The notes beneath the pieces were generated by a model. That model was not told where the DNA came from, ran no database searches, and saw only the letters and a program-made list of their open reading frames with translations. From Clitoria ternatea (taxonomy: Eukaryota; Streptophyta; Magnoliopsida; Fabales; Fabaceae), in assembly GCA_037962975.1 (NCBI GenBank), contig CM075671.1, positions 15,981,001-16,045,000 on the forward strand: DNA of 64,000 nucleotides, in the 5' to 3' direction. Positions 1-10,605 of the stretch are shown one piece after another (within the stretch, counting starts at the first letter, position 1; each line of letters starts with the position of its first letter). Position numbers and translations under genes: made by a program.

Positions 1-783
1 ATATTCATAACTATTATATTTAGTTACTTTATACTATTTATGACAACTCTTACTAAATTCTCGAACTTCCCATAATCTATTTTCATATCAATTCTAATTA
101 ATTATGACCCGAACACCCCCTTACCTCTATTCTGAGCTCCGACAGTTTACTCAAGGGGTAGGTGGCATCCTACATCCGCTGAATTCACCGTTTCTCTTCC
201 GCTTCCAATGTCCACTTCGTCGATCGCTTGCCTAACGCTCGTTCCGGTACCTACGGTCACCGAAACATCAAATTAATTAGTACATTACCTTCCTTATACT
301 TCTAAACTCATTATCCAAGCTTCACAAACCATTGAAACTCAGAATCAAAACCCCAATCATCATATGCAATTTCAGATTTCATGAGAGGGAGAAGAAGAAA
401 CTAAAGATTAAAGCTCCTAAATGCCTTACCTTGGTCCCAAATTGCCTAAAACCACCAAGAATCCAAGTTTCCCTCAAAACCCTAGCCAAATCACCTCAGA
501 GAAGAGAGAAAATAGAAGAAGAAGTTCACGGGTTCTGTTCTGTGTGACCCTGTTATAGAACAGGTCACGACGCCGACGCTTCGTGTCGACTCACTAAATC
601 GCACCTGACGCTACGCGTCCCATCCACGCTACGCGTCAGGGTCCTGATGCCAATTTTCCTTAAAATTTTATTTAAAACTCCATTTCCCACTTAATATTTT
701 ACATACCATTTTTATTTTACACCATATAATAATTTACTCACTTCCAATTTATTTTCTATTATCAAAACATCAGGGATGTTACA
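1..783 (-). repeat. 3' LTR of element A (partial)
   Basis: This segment matches 25330-26119, the matching part of the 5' LTR, almost base for base. It ends at 783 with GGGATGTTACA on the plus strand, which is the reverse complement of the LTR start. Compared with the other copy it lacks 18 bp in a CG-rich palindrome array (near 578-590) and carries about 11 extra bases near 758-770. A 71-codon open frame here is part of the LTR and is not a gene. Confidence 0.93.
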
Positions 784-800
784 TTTACTCCCCCTAAAAA
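784..800 (-). other. Polypurine tract of element A
   Basis: Directly inside the 3' LTR the minus strand reads TTTTTAGGGGGAGTAAA before the LTR start TGTAACATCCC. This is the expected place and composition of the plus-strand primer for reverse transcription. Confidence 0.75.
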
Positions 801-831
801 GAGATTTCGTCCCCAAAATCAACGTACCTTA

Positions 832-2193
832 TTAAAAAAGATTTGGATACAATCGCCTCATATCAGATTCCAGTTCCCATGTCCATGACATTTCATCAAA
901 GTCTTGCCACTTAACTTTAACCAAAGATACATCTTTACTCCTTAGTCGTTTAGTCTGGTATCCATCAATGCTAATAGGAGTCATCTCCACCGTTAAGTCC
1001 TTCTTCAGCTCCACTGAGTCTTCTGGAACAATCATTGTATCACAAGGGATATAAGTTCACAACTGTGATATATAAAACACATTATGAATATTGGTCAACG
1101 ATTGGGGAAGCTTCAATCGGTAGGCTACATCACCAATTCGCTCCAGAATCTGATACGGGTCAATATACCTCGGGTTAAGCTTTCGACTTTTCAAAATTCT
1201 GCCCACACCTTTAGTAGGCGAAACTTTTAAGAATACCCAATCTCCCACCTGGAACTCAAGTGGTCGGTGACGATTGTCATAGTAACTCTTCTAACGGTCT
1301 TGTGCAATGTTCATCTTTTCATGAATCATTGTTACCTGATCATTCATTTCTTGAATTAATTCGGGTCCCAAATGGATTGCATCTCCATTTTCATTCCAAC
1401 ATAAAGGCGTTCGACACCGCCTTCCGTATAACGCTTCATAAGGAGCCATCCCAATGCTACTATGATAGCTGTTGTTATAAGCGAATTCCACCAATGGTAA
1501 ATATCTCTCCCATAAGCCACCTTGCTCCAGTACACAAGCTCTGAGCATATCTTCCAAGGTCTGTATAGTCTGTTCAGACTGGCCATCAGTCTGAGGATGA
1601 TAAGCTGAATTCAACCTCAATTCAATACCCAATTCTTACTGCAGACTCCCCCAAAATCTAGAAGTGAATCAGGGATCACGATCTGAAATAATACTCAAAG
1701 GCATACCATGTAATCTTACAATCTTTGTAATGTACAATCTAGCCAATCGGTCCAATGACCACTTCATGTTCATAGCCAAGAAGTGAGCACTCTTGGTCAA
1801 CCTATCCACAATTACCCAGATTACATTACATCCAGATTGGGTACGAGGTAACCCGGATACAAAATCTATAGTAATGCTTTCCCATTTCCATATCGAAGTC
1901 TTCGGAGGTTGAAGTAAACCTGGGGGTCTCTGATGTTCAACCTTACACTTCTGACATATCACACAAGATCGCACATATTTGATTATTTCTTTCTTCATTC
2001 CCGGCCACCAGAATTCTTTTTTCAAGTCATGGTACATCTTAGTGATACCAGGATGGATACTTAAAGAACTTTTATGTGCTTCAGCTAACACAACTTGTCT
2101 GAAGTCACCTTCTACAGGTACCACAACACGGTTCTTGAACCGCTAAATTCCATCATTACCTTTGGTTAATCCCATATTTTTCCCTCTTGCTTA
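832..2193 (-). pseudogene. Element A integrase and C-terminal chromodomain, with stop codons
   Basis: The integrase inserts the cDNA copy into the host genome. The zinc-binding HHCC region lies around 1940-2080, with CVICQKC visible. The catalytic core shows ITIDFVSG (near 1860), IISDRD (near 1675) and TDGQSE (near 1575), fitting the D-D-E triad. A chromodomain follows at about 832-1035, with VKVKWQ and WTWE before the natural stop at 832-834. The frame is the same as in gag and RT throughout. In-frame stops lie at 2191-2193, 2143-2145, 1669-1671, 1636-1638, 1291-1293 and 1057-1059, so no intact protein is made. Chromodomains of this family bind modified histones and guide integration into heterochromatin (family knowledge). 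Confidence 0.93.
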
Positions 2194-4314
2194 GGTATCA
2201 AGCAATTCCAGTAACTCTTTATCTTCCTCCTGAGCCACAGCTAAAGATTCTAAAAATTCATTGGAGATCTTCAGCATCCCAATTACCATCTGATTTAGGG
2301 CCTGAACGGCAACCCCAACATTCATATCACGAAAGTCTTCCAACAATTCTTGTTCTTTGCCCATCAAGAAAGCTGCATGTAATACTTTTCTACTTAAGGC
2401 ATCAGCCACAACATTTGCTTTTCCAGTATGATATCTCAAATCAAAATCATAGTCTTTCAGGTATTCCACTCATCTTCTTTGTCTCATGTTTAATTCCTTC
2501 TGATCAAACAGATATTTCAGACTCCTGTGGTCACTGAATACTATAAAACGGGAACCATATAAGTAATACCGCCAAATCTTCAATGCGAATACCACAGCAG
2601 CGAGTTCCAAATCATGAGTGGGATAATTCTGTTCATGCGGCCTCAGTTGCCTCTAAGCATAAGCAATTACTCTGTCATCCTGCATCAACACACATCCTAA
2701 ACCAAACTTAGATACGTCACAATATACCACAAATTCCTTCGTCACGTCTGGTAATACAAGTACCGGTGCCGAAGTCAAACATTGCTTCAAAGTTTGGAAA
2801 CTTAGTTCACACTTTTCTGTCCACACAAATGGACTCTCTTTTCTTGTCAACCGAGTTAAAGGAAGCGCAATACGAGAAAATCCTTCAATAAAGCGGCGAT
2901 AATAACCGGCCAATCCAAGAAAACTCCTGATTTCAGTTACCGATTTAGGCCTTTCCCAAGCCATAACCGCATCAATTTTGGATGGATCCACAGACACACC
3001 ATCATAAGATATCACGTGCCCCAAGAATTGCACACTTGCTTCCCAAAAGTCACATTTTGATAACTTAGCATACAGCTTCTTTTCACATAGCACCTGTAAA
3101 ACAATTTGAAGGTGTTGTGCATGCTCCTCAATAGACTTTGAATATACTAGAATGTCATCAATAAACACTACTACAAACTGATCCAAATAAGGTTGGAAGA
3201 TCTGATTCATGTAATCCATAAAGATAGCTGGAGCATTGGTCACTCCAAAAGGCATCACGACGTATTCAAAATGTCCATATCGGGTTCGAAACACCGTCTT
3301 CGAAATATCCTTCGACTTCACCCTTATTTGATGATATCCAGACCTCAAGTCAATCTTGGAAAATACCATGGCACCTCGGAGTTGATCCAACAAATCATCA
3401 ATTCGCGGTAAAGGATATTTATTCTTAACCGTTAATTTATTCAACTGTCGATAATCAATACACATTCTCATACTGCCATCTTTCTTTTTCACCAATAATA
3501 CCGGAGCGCCCCAAGGTGAAGCACTCGGTCGGATAAACCCCTTTTTTAACAACTCATTTACGTGCTTCTTTACTTCAGCCAACTCCACTGAAGACATTCT
3601 ATAGGGTGTACGGGACACAAGTTCTGCCCCGAGAACTAAGTCAATAGCAAAATTAATCTCCCTGTTAGGAGGCAATTCCGGAATATCTTCTGGGAACACA
3701 TCAGGGAAATCGCATACTACCGGAATATGCGCAGGTTTAAGATTATACCGCCCCTCTAAAGCTAATAGAATAACATAAATTACAGAAGCATTACTCACCA
3801 TATCCTTAGTGTCCAATTCCTGAGAGAAAATCATAGTCTTGCGGTAATAGTCCACCATAACATGGTTAGCAGATAACCAATCAAGACTCAGAATAATATC
3901 TAAATCCTTCAATGGCATGCAAATTAAATTCACCAGAAAAGATCGGTCCTCTACTTGCATAGGTAATTCCCCACACATAGTAGTTACTCGAAATGTAGAA
4001 CCAGTAGGAGTGGAGACACTAAGAGCATTCTTCATTAATACCACCGGCAAATCAAGTCGTCTAATATAACTTTCAGAAATAAAAGAATACGTTGCACCAG
4101 AATCGTAAATAACATTTACCAAGTAGCCATGAATAAGGCACTTACCCTGCACTAAATTATCATTTCTTGCAACTTCAGAGGCATCGAATGCAAACACACG
4201 TCCAGCCATAACATTCTGAGCACCACTGGATTGAGTATTAGATTGCCTAGGGTATTGACCTCCACGGCCACCGCTGCCTCGGCCTCCACGCTGAAAATTC
4301 CCACCATGAACCAT
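2194..4314 (-). pseudogene. Element A protease, reverse transcriptase and RNase H
   Basis: An open stretch of 553 codons (2653-4314) covers the end of gag, the aspartic protease (YDSGATYSFIS, active-site D-S-G) and the RT. The RT has CIDYRQLNKL, SKIDLRSGYHQIRV and the catalytic FIDDILVYSK near 3150-3180. RNase H begins near 2760 (VVYCD) and continues past the stop at 2653-2655 to about 2400 (ALSRK). A second stop is at 2470-2472. No frameshift is needed to join the domains. The protein is very close to the homologous part of element C. Its job would be to process the polyprotein and copy RNA into DNA in cytoplasmic particles. Confidence 0.95.
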
Positions 4315-5226
4315 AGAAGCACTTGGCCGATTACCACATCCACCCTGCTGCTGCCTCTACGGACAATCGGGCCTTAGGTGTCCAGGTTATCCACATTGAT
4401 AACAAACAGTTTGATTGGCAGGACAATGTCTAGAGAAATGACCTTCCTGGCCACAATTATAACATGCACGACCACCAGAACAACCAGTAGATCCACGCCC
4501 AGAAAAAGAAGAAGAAGTAGTAGCAGAAGACTTGCTACCATGGAAAAACTGACTCATCTTCTTAAAACTGAATCCCTTAGCCTTCAATGGTTTCTTGTCC
4601 CTTGACTGGGATGCTTTCTGTCACTGCACTTCCTCAGTAAGTCTGGCCTTATTTACCAGAGTAGGGTAGTCACGGATTTCCATAGGAACAATTACGCTTC
4701 GGAGTTCAATTCTTAACTCGGATTCATACTTGGCACACTTACTACCTTCGGTTCCTTAAAGAGAAAAAGGATGATAGAAATCACATAACTCATCAAATTG
4801 TGTTGTGTATTCAACTACTGATATTCTGCCTTGTTCCAGTTTGAGAAATTCCATCTTCTTGCGGATTTTATAATTGTCTGGAAAATACTTAGCAAGAAAC
4901 CTCCCCCTAAAATTCATCCACATTAATGGTTCATTCGCAGCATTCATCTGAACTCTAGTCCTTGACCACCATACACGAGCCTCATCCTTCAACTGATATG
5001 TAGAAAATTGCACTTTTTGTTCTTCAGAGCATTCAAAGTACTCAAATGTTTGTTCAATGTCACGCAGCCACATATGCGCGCCATCATAATCATGTCCTCC
5101 TTTGTAAACAGGTGGATTCCTCTTCAGGAATTTATCAAGAGTGGGACCATATTCAGTCCTCCTCATCATTTGAGAAAACCTCTCAAAGAAGTCATCACCA
5201 CCACCAGAACTACTTCCTTCTGTCAT
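4315..5226 (-). pseudogene. Element A gag (nucleocapsid/capsid), with stop codons
   Basis: The ATG at 5226 opens a serine/glycine-rich start (TEGSSSGGGDDFF), then a retrotransposon gag domain with VWWSRTR and VVEYTTQFDELCDFY. Two CCHC zinc knuckles follow: CYNCGQEGHFSRHC (about 4425-4466) and a second one (about 4366-4407) broken by a stop. Internal stops are at 4756-4758, 4621-4623, 4387-4389 and 4357-4359, all in one frame that runs on into the protease. Gag forms the virus-like particle and binds the RNA. The start is chosen because element C begins at the equivalent residue. Confidence 0.92.
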
Positions 5227-5474
5227 ATTTCAATTCTATAATATTCCAAAACACATCACTATTAATAACTGATAATTGACCAGGGAGTATAAATATTTAC
5301 CTCACTTATAAACACATAGTAAGATGCTGCCCGGAGTGCCAAGAGAATGATGCCAAGTCAACCTGTTAACAACTTAAACAATCCCAAGCATAATGCAATA
5401 AATGCAAAACAGTCCCGTATAGGACTCAAACAATCTCCTAACTCTGCCCATTTCCCCGGCTCTAGAAAGAACCC
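5227..5474 (-). other. Element A untranslated leader between primer site and gag
   Basis: About 250 bp with no supported gene. It is homologous to the leader of element C (39123-39361), including a shared GAGGTAAATAT stretch and CTCCCTGGT. Confidence 0.7.
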
Positions 5475-5485
5475 CTCTGATACCA
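5475..5485 (-). other. Primer binding site of element A (initiator tRNA-Met)
   Basis: The minus strand reads TGGTATCAGAG, starting two bases after the 5' LTR end (GACGTCACA). This is the classical complement of the 3' end of plant initiator tRNA-Met. Confidence 0.9.
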
Positions 5486-5487
5486 CC

Positions 5488-6595
5488 TGTGACGTCTTTC
5501 GTCATTTTACCTTTATTTATACCCGTTTAATTAATTTTCACAATAAATTTTTCTCATTTAATTAAATTTAATTATTCCTTAATTCAAAATGACATTTATT
5601 TGTTTTTAATAAACAGTTCAAAATAATGATTATATTACACTTCAAAATCCTAAAACCAATTAACTTTTAAAAGAAACTAAAAACATGAAACAGGGGCCTG
5701 GCGCGCACGCGTAGTGTGGGCATGACAGTAATAGCACCTGATGCCGTTACACATTTTAAACCATCTAACCAACTTCTAACCTAACCAATTGACCCGTTTT
5801 AGATCCGATTACCACGAAACTTCACCGGCCATATGATTTCCCCATTCCGGAACTATTTTCGTCGTTCGTTCGCCAAAATTCTAACATATGCGTAAGTTAT
5901 GCGTAAAATGCAGATTTACTCAATTTAGTACAAAACTCTTGTACCAAACCTCCTAAATAGATTCTAATTATGCCAAAGATAATGCACACACATTTTGAAT
6001 GTTCTATAGGAACTATCGATACCTTCCAGGGGTCCTGAAACCCGCCAGATTCTGAAATCACCTATTCAGTTCCTTAATTTTATAAAGTCAACTATATGCA
6101 TGAATTCCTAAATCAATCCAAACATTATTCTAGCATCAATCACCTAGCACACACATCAATCACGCATCAATACAACATCTGCCCATAACATTCAACATTC
6201 ACACATGTTAATGGCTCAGTGCCATAAATCATCACATCAAACATAATTATAACAAATTCATCACACATACTTTGTTATCTATCACACACCATAGTAATCT
6301 ATTACTTATTACACACTTAAGCACATACATTTAAACATTACATTCATTCATTCATCATTGGCATCAGTCTTCCACTTGGCGCACCTCCGCGGCATTAGCA
6401 TCATCCCTGTCATTGGTCACTAAAATGAAACAACAGCAAGGGTAAGTGTTTGGAATATCATAATTAATATAGAATGAAATATTAAACTTATTAATACCCA
6501 CAACTCACATTACATGAATTCTTGAGCTTCCTGCACTTATCCATGTCCACATACATGCACATATAATCACTAATCTTTAACTTATTGTCGCGACC
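5488..6595 (-). repeat. 5' LTR of element A, first segment (left of insertion B)
   Basis: Starts TGTGACGTC on the plus strand, the reverse complement of the LTR 3' end, and runs to the insertion point of B. Positions 5690-6090 hold a block also present in the otherwise different LTR pieces F (33064-33440) and G (about 57040-57340), but not in C. A CG-rich patch (GGCGCGCACGCGTAGTG) lies at about 5700-5716. The last five bases (CTTAT, 6591-6595) are the target duplication. Without B the whole LTR is about 2.55 kb. Confidence 0.92.
6591..6595. repeat. Target site duplication of element B, left copy
   Basis: CTTAT directly before the LTR end TGTCGCGACC; the same five bases follow the other LTR at 24674-24678. 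Confidence 0.95.
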
Positions 6596-6915
6596 GGGAT
6601 CGCGACGGCACGGCCGACCCACAAAATGATTTTTTTTTAAAATGAACAGGGAGTCGCCACCAATATTTTTAGGATAAAATACCGGGAAAACCTTTAATTA
6701 AAGCATTGGTCAAAAAATGAGATTCCAGATCCGGGAGTCTAATTACAGGTGAGGAAGGTATTAGCACCTCACAGCTGTCCGTTATAAAAACGGTTACCTC
6801 AATTTAATAGCGCGTATTATAATTAACCCAAAAGTTATTTTAACTTTTCCATGAAAAAAATATACGAGACGACAAAATATATAAAAATAAACAGAAATAA
6901 ACACGGAATATTTAC

Positions 6916-7012
6916 ATGAGATTAACAGGACGTCTCGTCCAAATTAAACTCACTCCACCCTTTAAAAAAATGAGATTAACAGGACGTCTCGTCCAAATTA
7001 AACTCGCTCCTC
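6916..7012 (-). repeat. 54-bp tandem duplication in element B LTR
   Basis: Two adjacent copies of a unit containing TGAGATTAACAGGACGTCTC; the same pair occurs in the other LTR at about 22186-22280. A third related copy lies in the 3' UTR at about 10169-10205. The core GGACGTCTCGTCC is an imperfect palindrome. Confidence 0.85.
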
Positions 7013-7229
7013 CTTTTTAATTAGAAAAATAAAAATTGTAATAATAATAATAATAACAATAATTACACCTTTTATGCTAATTTAAATAGAATATGTGAAG
7101 CACTCATTTTTATTAATATTTATCAATCAATAAAGATTAATTGATAATTAAAAAGGAAGATAAAATCACCGAATAACAATTAATTTAGCAGAAAATAAAA
7201 TAAATACAAGCAATAAAAAAAAGGAGAAG

Positions 7230-7800
7230 AGTAGGACCGGTGTGGTGAAAGTGGAGTTGGATGGTGTTATGGGCTTGAGGTGCTGGACAGAGAGGAAATG
7301 AGGAATAAAGTGCTGTTTTTTTTAAGAAATGAAGTGGTTTTTTTAGTGGAGGGGAACGGTGTTTGAAAGGGAAGGACAGAGAGGTGTGTGTGGTTTGGCT
7401 TTAATGGAGGAAAGGAAAAGTGAAGTGAGCGTGGAGTGAGGTGAGGTGAGGGAGAGTGGGACAGTGTAGAGGGGTTGTGAGGAATGAGGGGGTCGGTATT
7501 TGGAGGGTGCTGTGAGGAAAGTGTTGGGGCGGTGTGGAGAGGTTTGTGAGGTAGGTGCTGGGCGGTGTGTGGGGCGGTGTGGAGAGTGGGTGAGGAAGAT
7601 TTGGGGCGGTGTGTAGAGAGGACAGTGTGGGCAGTGTTGAGAGGGCAGTGAGGAAGGGGGAGGTGTTTAAGAGGAGGAGGTTGGACAGTGAGAGGGCGGT
7701 GTGGAGAACGGACTGGGAAGGAGGTTTGGGCGGTGTGTGGGGCGAGTGGAGAACGGACTGGGAAGGAGGTTTGGGCGGTTGAAAAGTGGATGAGGGAGAA
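7230..7800. repeat. G-rich, strand-asymmetric tract in element B LTR
   Basis: The plus strand is made of GGGCGGTGTGGAGAG-like words for about 570 bp, including a direct repeat of GGAGAACGGACTGGGAAGG (near 7700 and 7750). The same tract is at about 22500-23070 in the other LTR. It lies downstream of the TATA box in element sense, so the transcript would be C-rich and the template strand G-rich. The long minus-strand frame here is proline/serine/threonine low complexity, and its ATG lies upstream of the TATA box. Confidence 0.75.
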
Positions 7801-8149
7801 AGTTTGTTTTTTTTTTAGGTTCTCTTTCAATGAATCTTCCAGGGATCCCCTCTTCTTCTTTCGCTTGCTGTATTTATAGAACATTTGAGGAGCACGTTGA
7901 TTGCCTGAACAGGAACAGAGACAGCCTGGCTGCCAATTGGTGAGGATTTTTAATATTTCCTCCTTGTCTTGTTGTCATCCGCCTCACGAGATTGTCAAAC
8001 AACTTGTATGGTGGTGTTGGAAACAGCCTGGATCTTTGACAATTAAGGAAAATGAAGGCTGGTGGCAATTCTTTATCATTTTCCACCTTGTCTTATTGCC
8101 AACCAGCCTCCGTAGTTCAAGGATCCACTTGGATAGTGGACATCCAACT

Positions 8150-9260
8150 CAGCAAGATGAAAATCCGAGAGAAAGTGATGAAAATCTGAGTGAGGAAGGC
8201 ATAATTCCGAGTGAAAATGACTCGGATCAGCCTCTCAGTCAGTATTCATCCACATTGGGAGTTAATTCTGAGTGGAATGAAGCGTTTCCCATAGAAAGCC
8301 GAGTGAAAATACTCCTTTCCGAGTGATTTTTCTCGGTATGAGGTTGCTGTGAGACACTAAATCGGAACCGAATGGCAAATGGCTCGGAACCGACTGAAAT
8401 GGTTGAATAATGACTCATAATTGGGTTTAAAAGGATTCGGTCATTGTTTAAAGGATGACTCGGAAACGACTGAAAATTGATGGCAATGGGCTCGGTAATT
8501 GGCTTGAGGAGGGCTAACTAGCTGAATTGCCAGTCGGCTCCGAGTGAGCATGGGTTCGGATTTGAGTGAGAGTGGTGAGCCAGTTTTGGGTGAAAATTGG
8601 TGGCTCGGGTTTGGTGAAAACGAGCTCAGTGATGTTTAAATATGGCTCGGAAATAAGTAGAATGGAGGGTGATGGCTCGGAGCCGACTGAAAATGGAAGG
8701 GAATGACTCGGTGCAGACTGGAAATACCTCACTCGGTTCTGAATGGAAAGCCTTTACTTGGTACTGATTGAAGAACATCACTCGGCAGACTCCTTTTTCC
8801 CTCGGTTCCGAGTGGATTTTGAGCCATTTAATAGATTCTTTCTCCCTTCACGATACGCTCGGAATTGGCTTCATATAGCAGCACTCGGAATCGGATTTAG
8901 AACTTAGGCAACCACTCGGAAACCGCCTTCTTGTTACTTGAAACTTGGAAATTTTAACATATCCACTCGGAAACCGCCTTCTTATTACTCAGAATTTGGA
9001 AGCTTGGCATTTTCACTCAGAATCCGCCTGTCTTTCAATCGGAACTTGGAAATTGGACGCTTGTCACTCGAAAATTGTCTTCTTTCCACTCAGAGGTTGG
9101 AATTTCACTGTTTTTCATTCGGATTCTGGTCTTCTTCCCACTCAGAGGTTGGAATTTGGCTTCTGCACTCGGGTCCAGCCCTCTTTGTGTCCTTCCCTGA
9201 CACTTGAGGTCCACTTGGAGGCTCCTTCACTCGGAAATGATCATTCCGAGTCCTTTCACT
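8150..9260 (-). repeat. TCCGAGTGA motif array in U3 of element B (3' LTR copy)
   Basis: Dozens of variants of TCACTCGGAA (element sense TTCCGAGTGA), in both orientations and at irregular spacing, lie upstream of the LTR TATA box. The same array is at 23420-24535 in the 5' LTR. Similar motif arrays occur in the unrelated LTR S (45100-46380) and in the LTRs of C. Confidence 0.8.
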
Positions 9261-9421
9261 CGGAAATGATCATTTCTGAGTCAGAGTTTTTTTTTTTTTT
9301 TTTTTTCTCTCTCTCTTTTTTTTATTATTTCTTTTCCTTCTCTCTTTCTTTCTTTTATTCTTTTGCCTTGTGAATTCCCCATTCTTGGTGAAAATTGACT
9401 GGAATAAAATAGGTGTTCACA

Positions 9422-9436
9422 GATGCCCCTCTTTAC
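9422..9436 (-). other. Polypurine tract of element B
   Basis: The minus strand reads AAAGAGGGGCATC and then TGTGAACACC, the LTR start. Confidence 0.7.
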
Positions 9437-9549
9437 TTCTTTTTCATGAGGAAAAGCATGAAGTTTCTTCTTGCTTTTTTGAAATGGAAAGGGAGTAAAG
9501 ACGTGAACACTATTGGAAAAGTAGAAAGTGAAAGTGTTACTTCTTGGTT

Positions 9550-10170
9550 AATAGGAATGATGAGGATGTTGTCTCTAGGTTAACAGCAAAGGTAAAAGGA
9601 TGAGGGTGTTGCCTCTCGATTGTTGCCTCTCGATTGACTGGAAAAGTAAAAGGATGAGGGTGTTGACTCTCGATTGACTGGAAAAGTAAAAGGATGAGGG
9701 TGTTGCCTCTTGGTTGACTAAAAAAGTAAAAGGATGAGGGTGTTGCCTCTCGGTTGACAAGAAAAGTAAAAGGTGAGGGTGTTGCCTCTCGATTGACAGG
9801 AAAAGTAAAAGGATGAGGGTGTTGACTCTCGGTTGACTGAAAAGTAAAAGGTGAGGGTGTTGCCTCTCGATTGACAGGAAAAGTAAAAAGATGAGGGTGT
9901 TGCCTCTCGGTTGACTGAAAAAGTAAAAGGATGAGGGTGTTGCCTCTCGGTTGACTAAAAAAGTAAAAGGATGAGGGTGTTACCTCTCGGTTGACTGAAA
10001 AAGTAAAAGGATGAGGGTGTTGCCTCTCGGTTGACTGAAAAAGTAAAAGGATGAGGGTGTTGCCTCTCGGTCGACTGAAAAAGTAAAAGGATGAGGGTGT
10101 TGCCTCTCGGTTGACAGGAAAAGTAAAAGGATGAGGGTGTTGCCTCTCGGTCGACTGAAAAAGTAAAAGG
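9550..10170 (-). repeat. About 40-bp tandem repeat array (about 14 copies) in 3' UTR of element B
   Basis: A unit of 39-40 bp beginning GGATGAGGGTGTTGCCTCTC and ending with GTAAAA is repeated about 14 times with few differences; an extra diverged copy lies at 9550-9590. The array sits between the integrase stop and the polypurine tract. Ogre-lineage 3' UTRs are known to hold such arrays and to seed satellite DNA (family knowledge). Confidence 0.93.
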
Positions 10171-10204
10171 GTAGAGCTAACAGGACGTCTTGTCCGAATT
10201 AACC

Positions 10205-10605
10205 CTCTGTACCTAAAAGCTCGGGGTGATGCCCCGGTTTGTCATGACTGAGACCCTGGATTGAAAGGGAATAGATCTGGGGGGTAATGCCCTAGTTTGG
10301 GGTAGTCTGAAAGAATTCTTGGGGCATTGCCTTTTGTCTAAAGGGAAGCCTGGGGTGATGCCCCTGTTGGAATTGTTTAGGAAGTGTAGCTCCACTGGGG
10401 AAGGATAAGTCCTCCTGGTAACCTTCATGGTACCACTGGGGAAGTATTAGGTGAGTTGGGATAGAGTAATCTAGGGGTTGTCAGGGAACTGTCCTTCTAA
10501 GGAAAGAGAATGAAATCTGGGGAGATGCCCCAATTTGACATAACTGAAGGTTGTTGGGGGACTGCCCCCTTGAAAGAAATCTGGGGAGATGCCCCAGTTT
10601 GAGCT
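10205..10605 (-). repeat. Series of GGGG...CCCC hairpin motifs in 3' UTR of element B
   Basis: At least six short inverted repeats such as GGGGTGATGCCCC, GGGGAGATGCCCC and GGGGGACTGCCCCC recur about every 40-120 bp, separated by varied sequence including CCACTGGGGAAG. Each would fold as a small G-C stem in either strand. Confidence 0.7.

Larger units (their letters stand above)
6596..9421 (-). repeat. 3' LTR of element B
   Basis: A 2826-bp copy matching 21855-24673 with scattered, mostly transition, differences. It contains two copies of a 54-bp unit with GGACGTCTCGTCC (about 6916-7012), a G-rich (plus strand) GGGCGGTGTGG tract (7230-7800), a TATA box (7870-7880), and many CTCGG motifs (8150-9260). 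It also has a T-rich run near 9285-9360. Open frames within it sit on both strands, are low-complexity or antisense, and are not supported as genes. Confidence 0.95.

Noticed and set aside
1260..1544. Plus-strand open frames opposite the integrase and RT of A, B and C
   Set aside because: They are antisense shadows of the conserved polyprotein frames.
7267..7884. 205-codon proline/serine/threonine-rich frame in the LTR of element B
   Set aside because: Low-complexity translation of the G-rich tract; its ATG is upstream of the LTR TATA box, so it would not be in the transcript, and the other LTR copy has an altered frame.
7901..8326. 141-codon plus-strand frame, also present at 23173-23598
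   Set aside because: It is present twice only because the LTRs are copies of each other. It is antisense to the element, made partly of the CCGAGTGA array, and has no recognisable domain.
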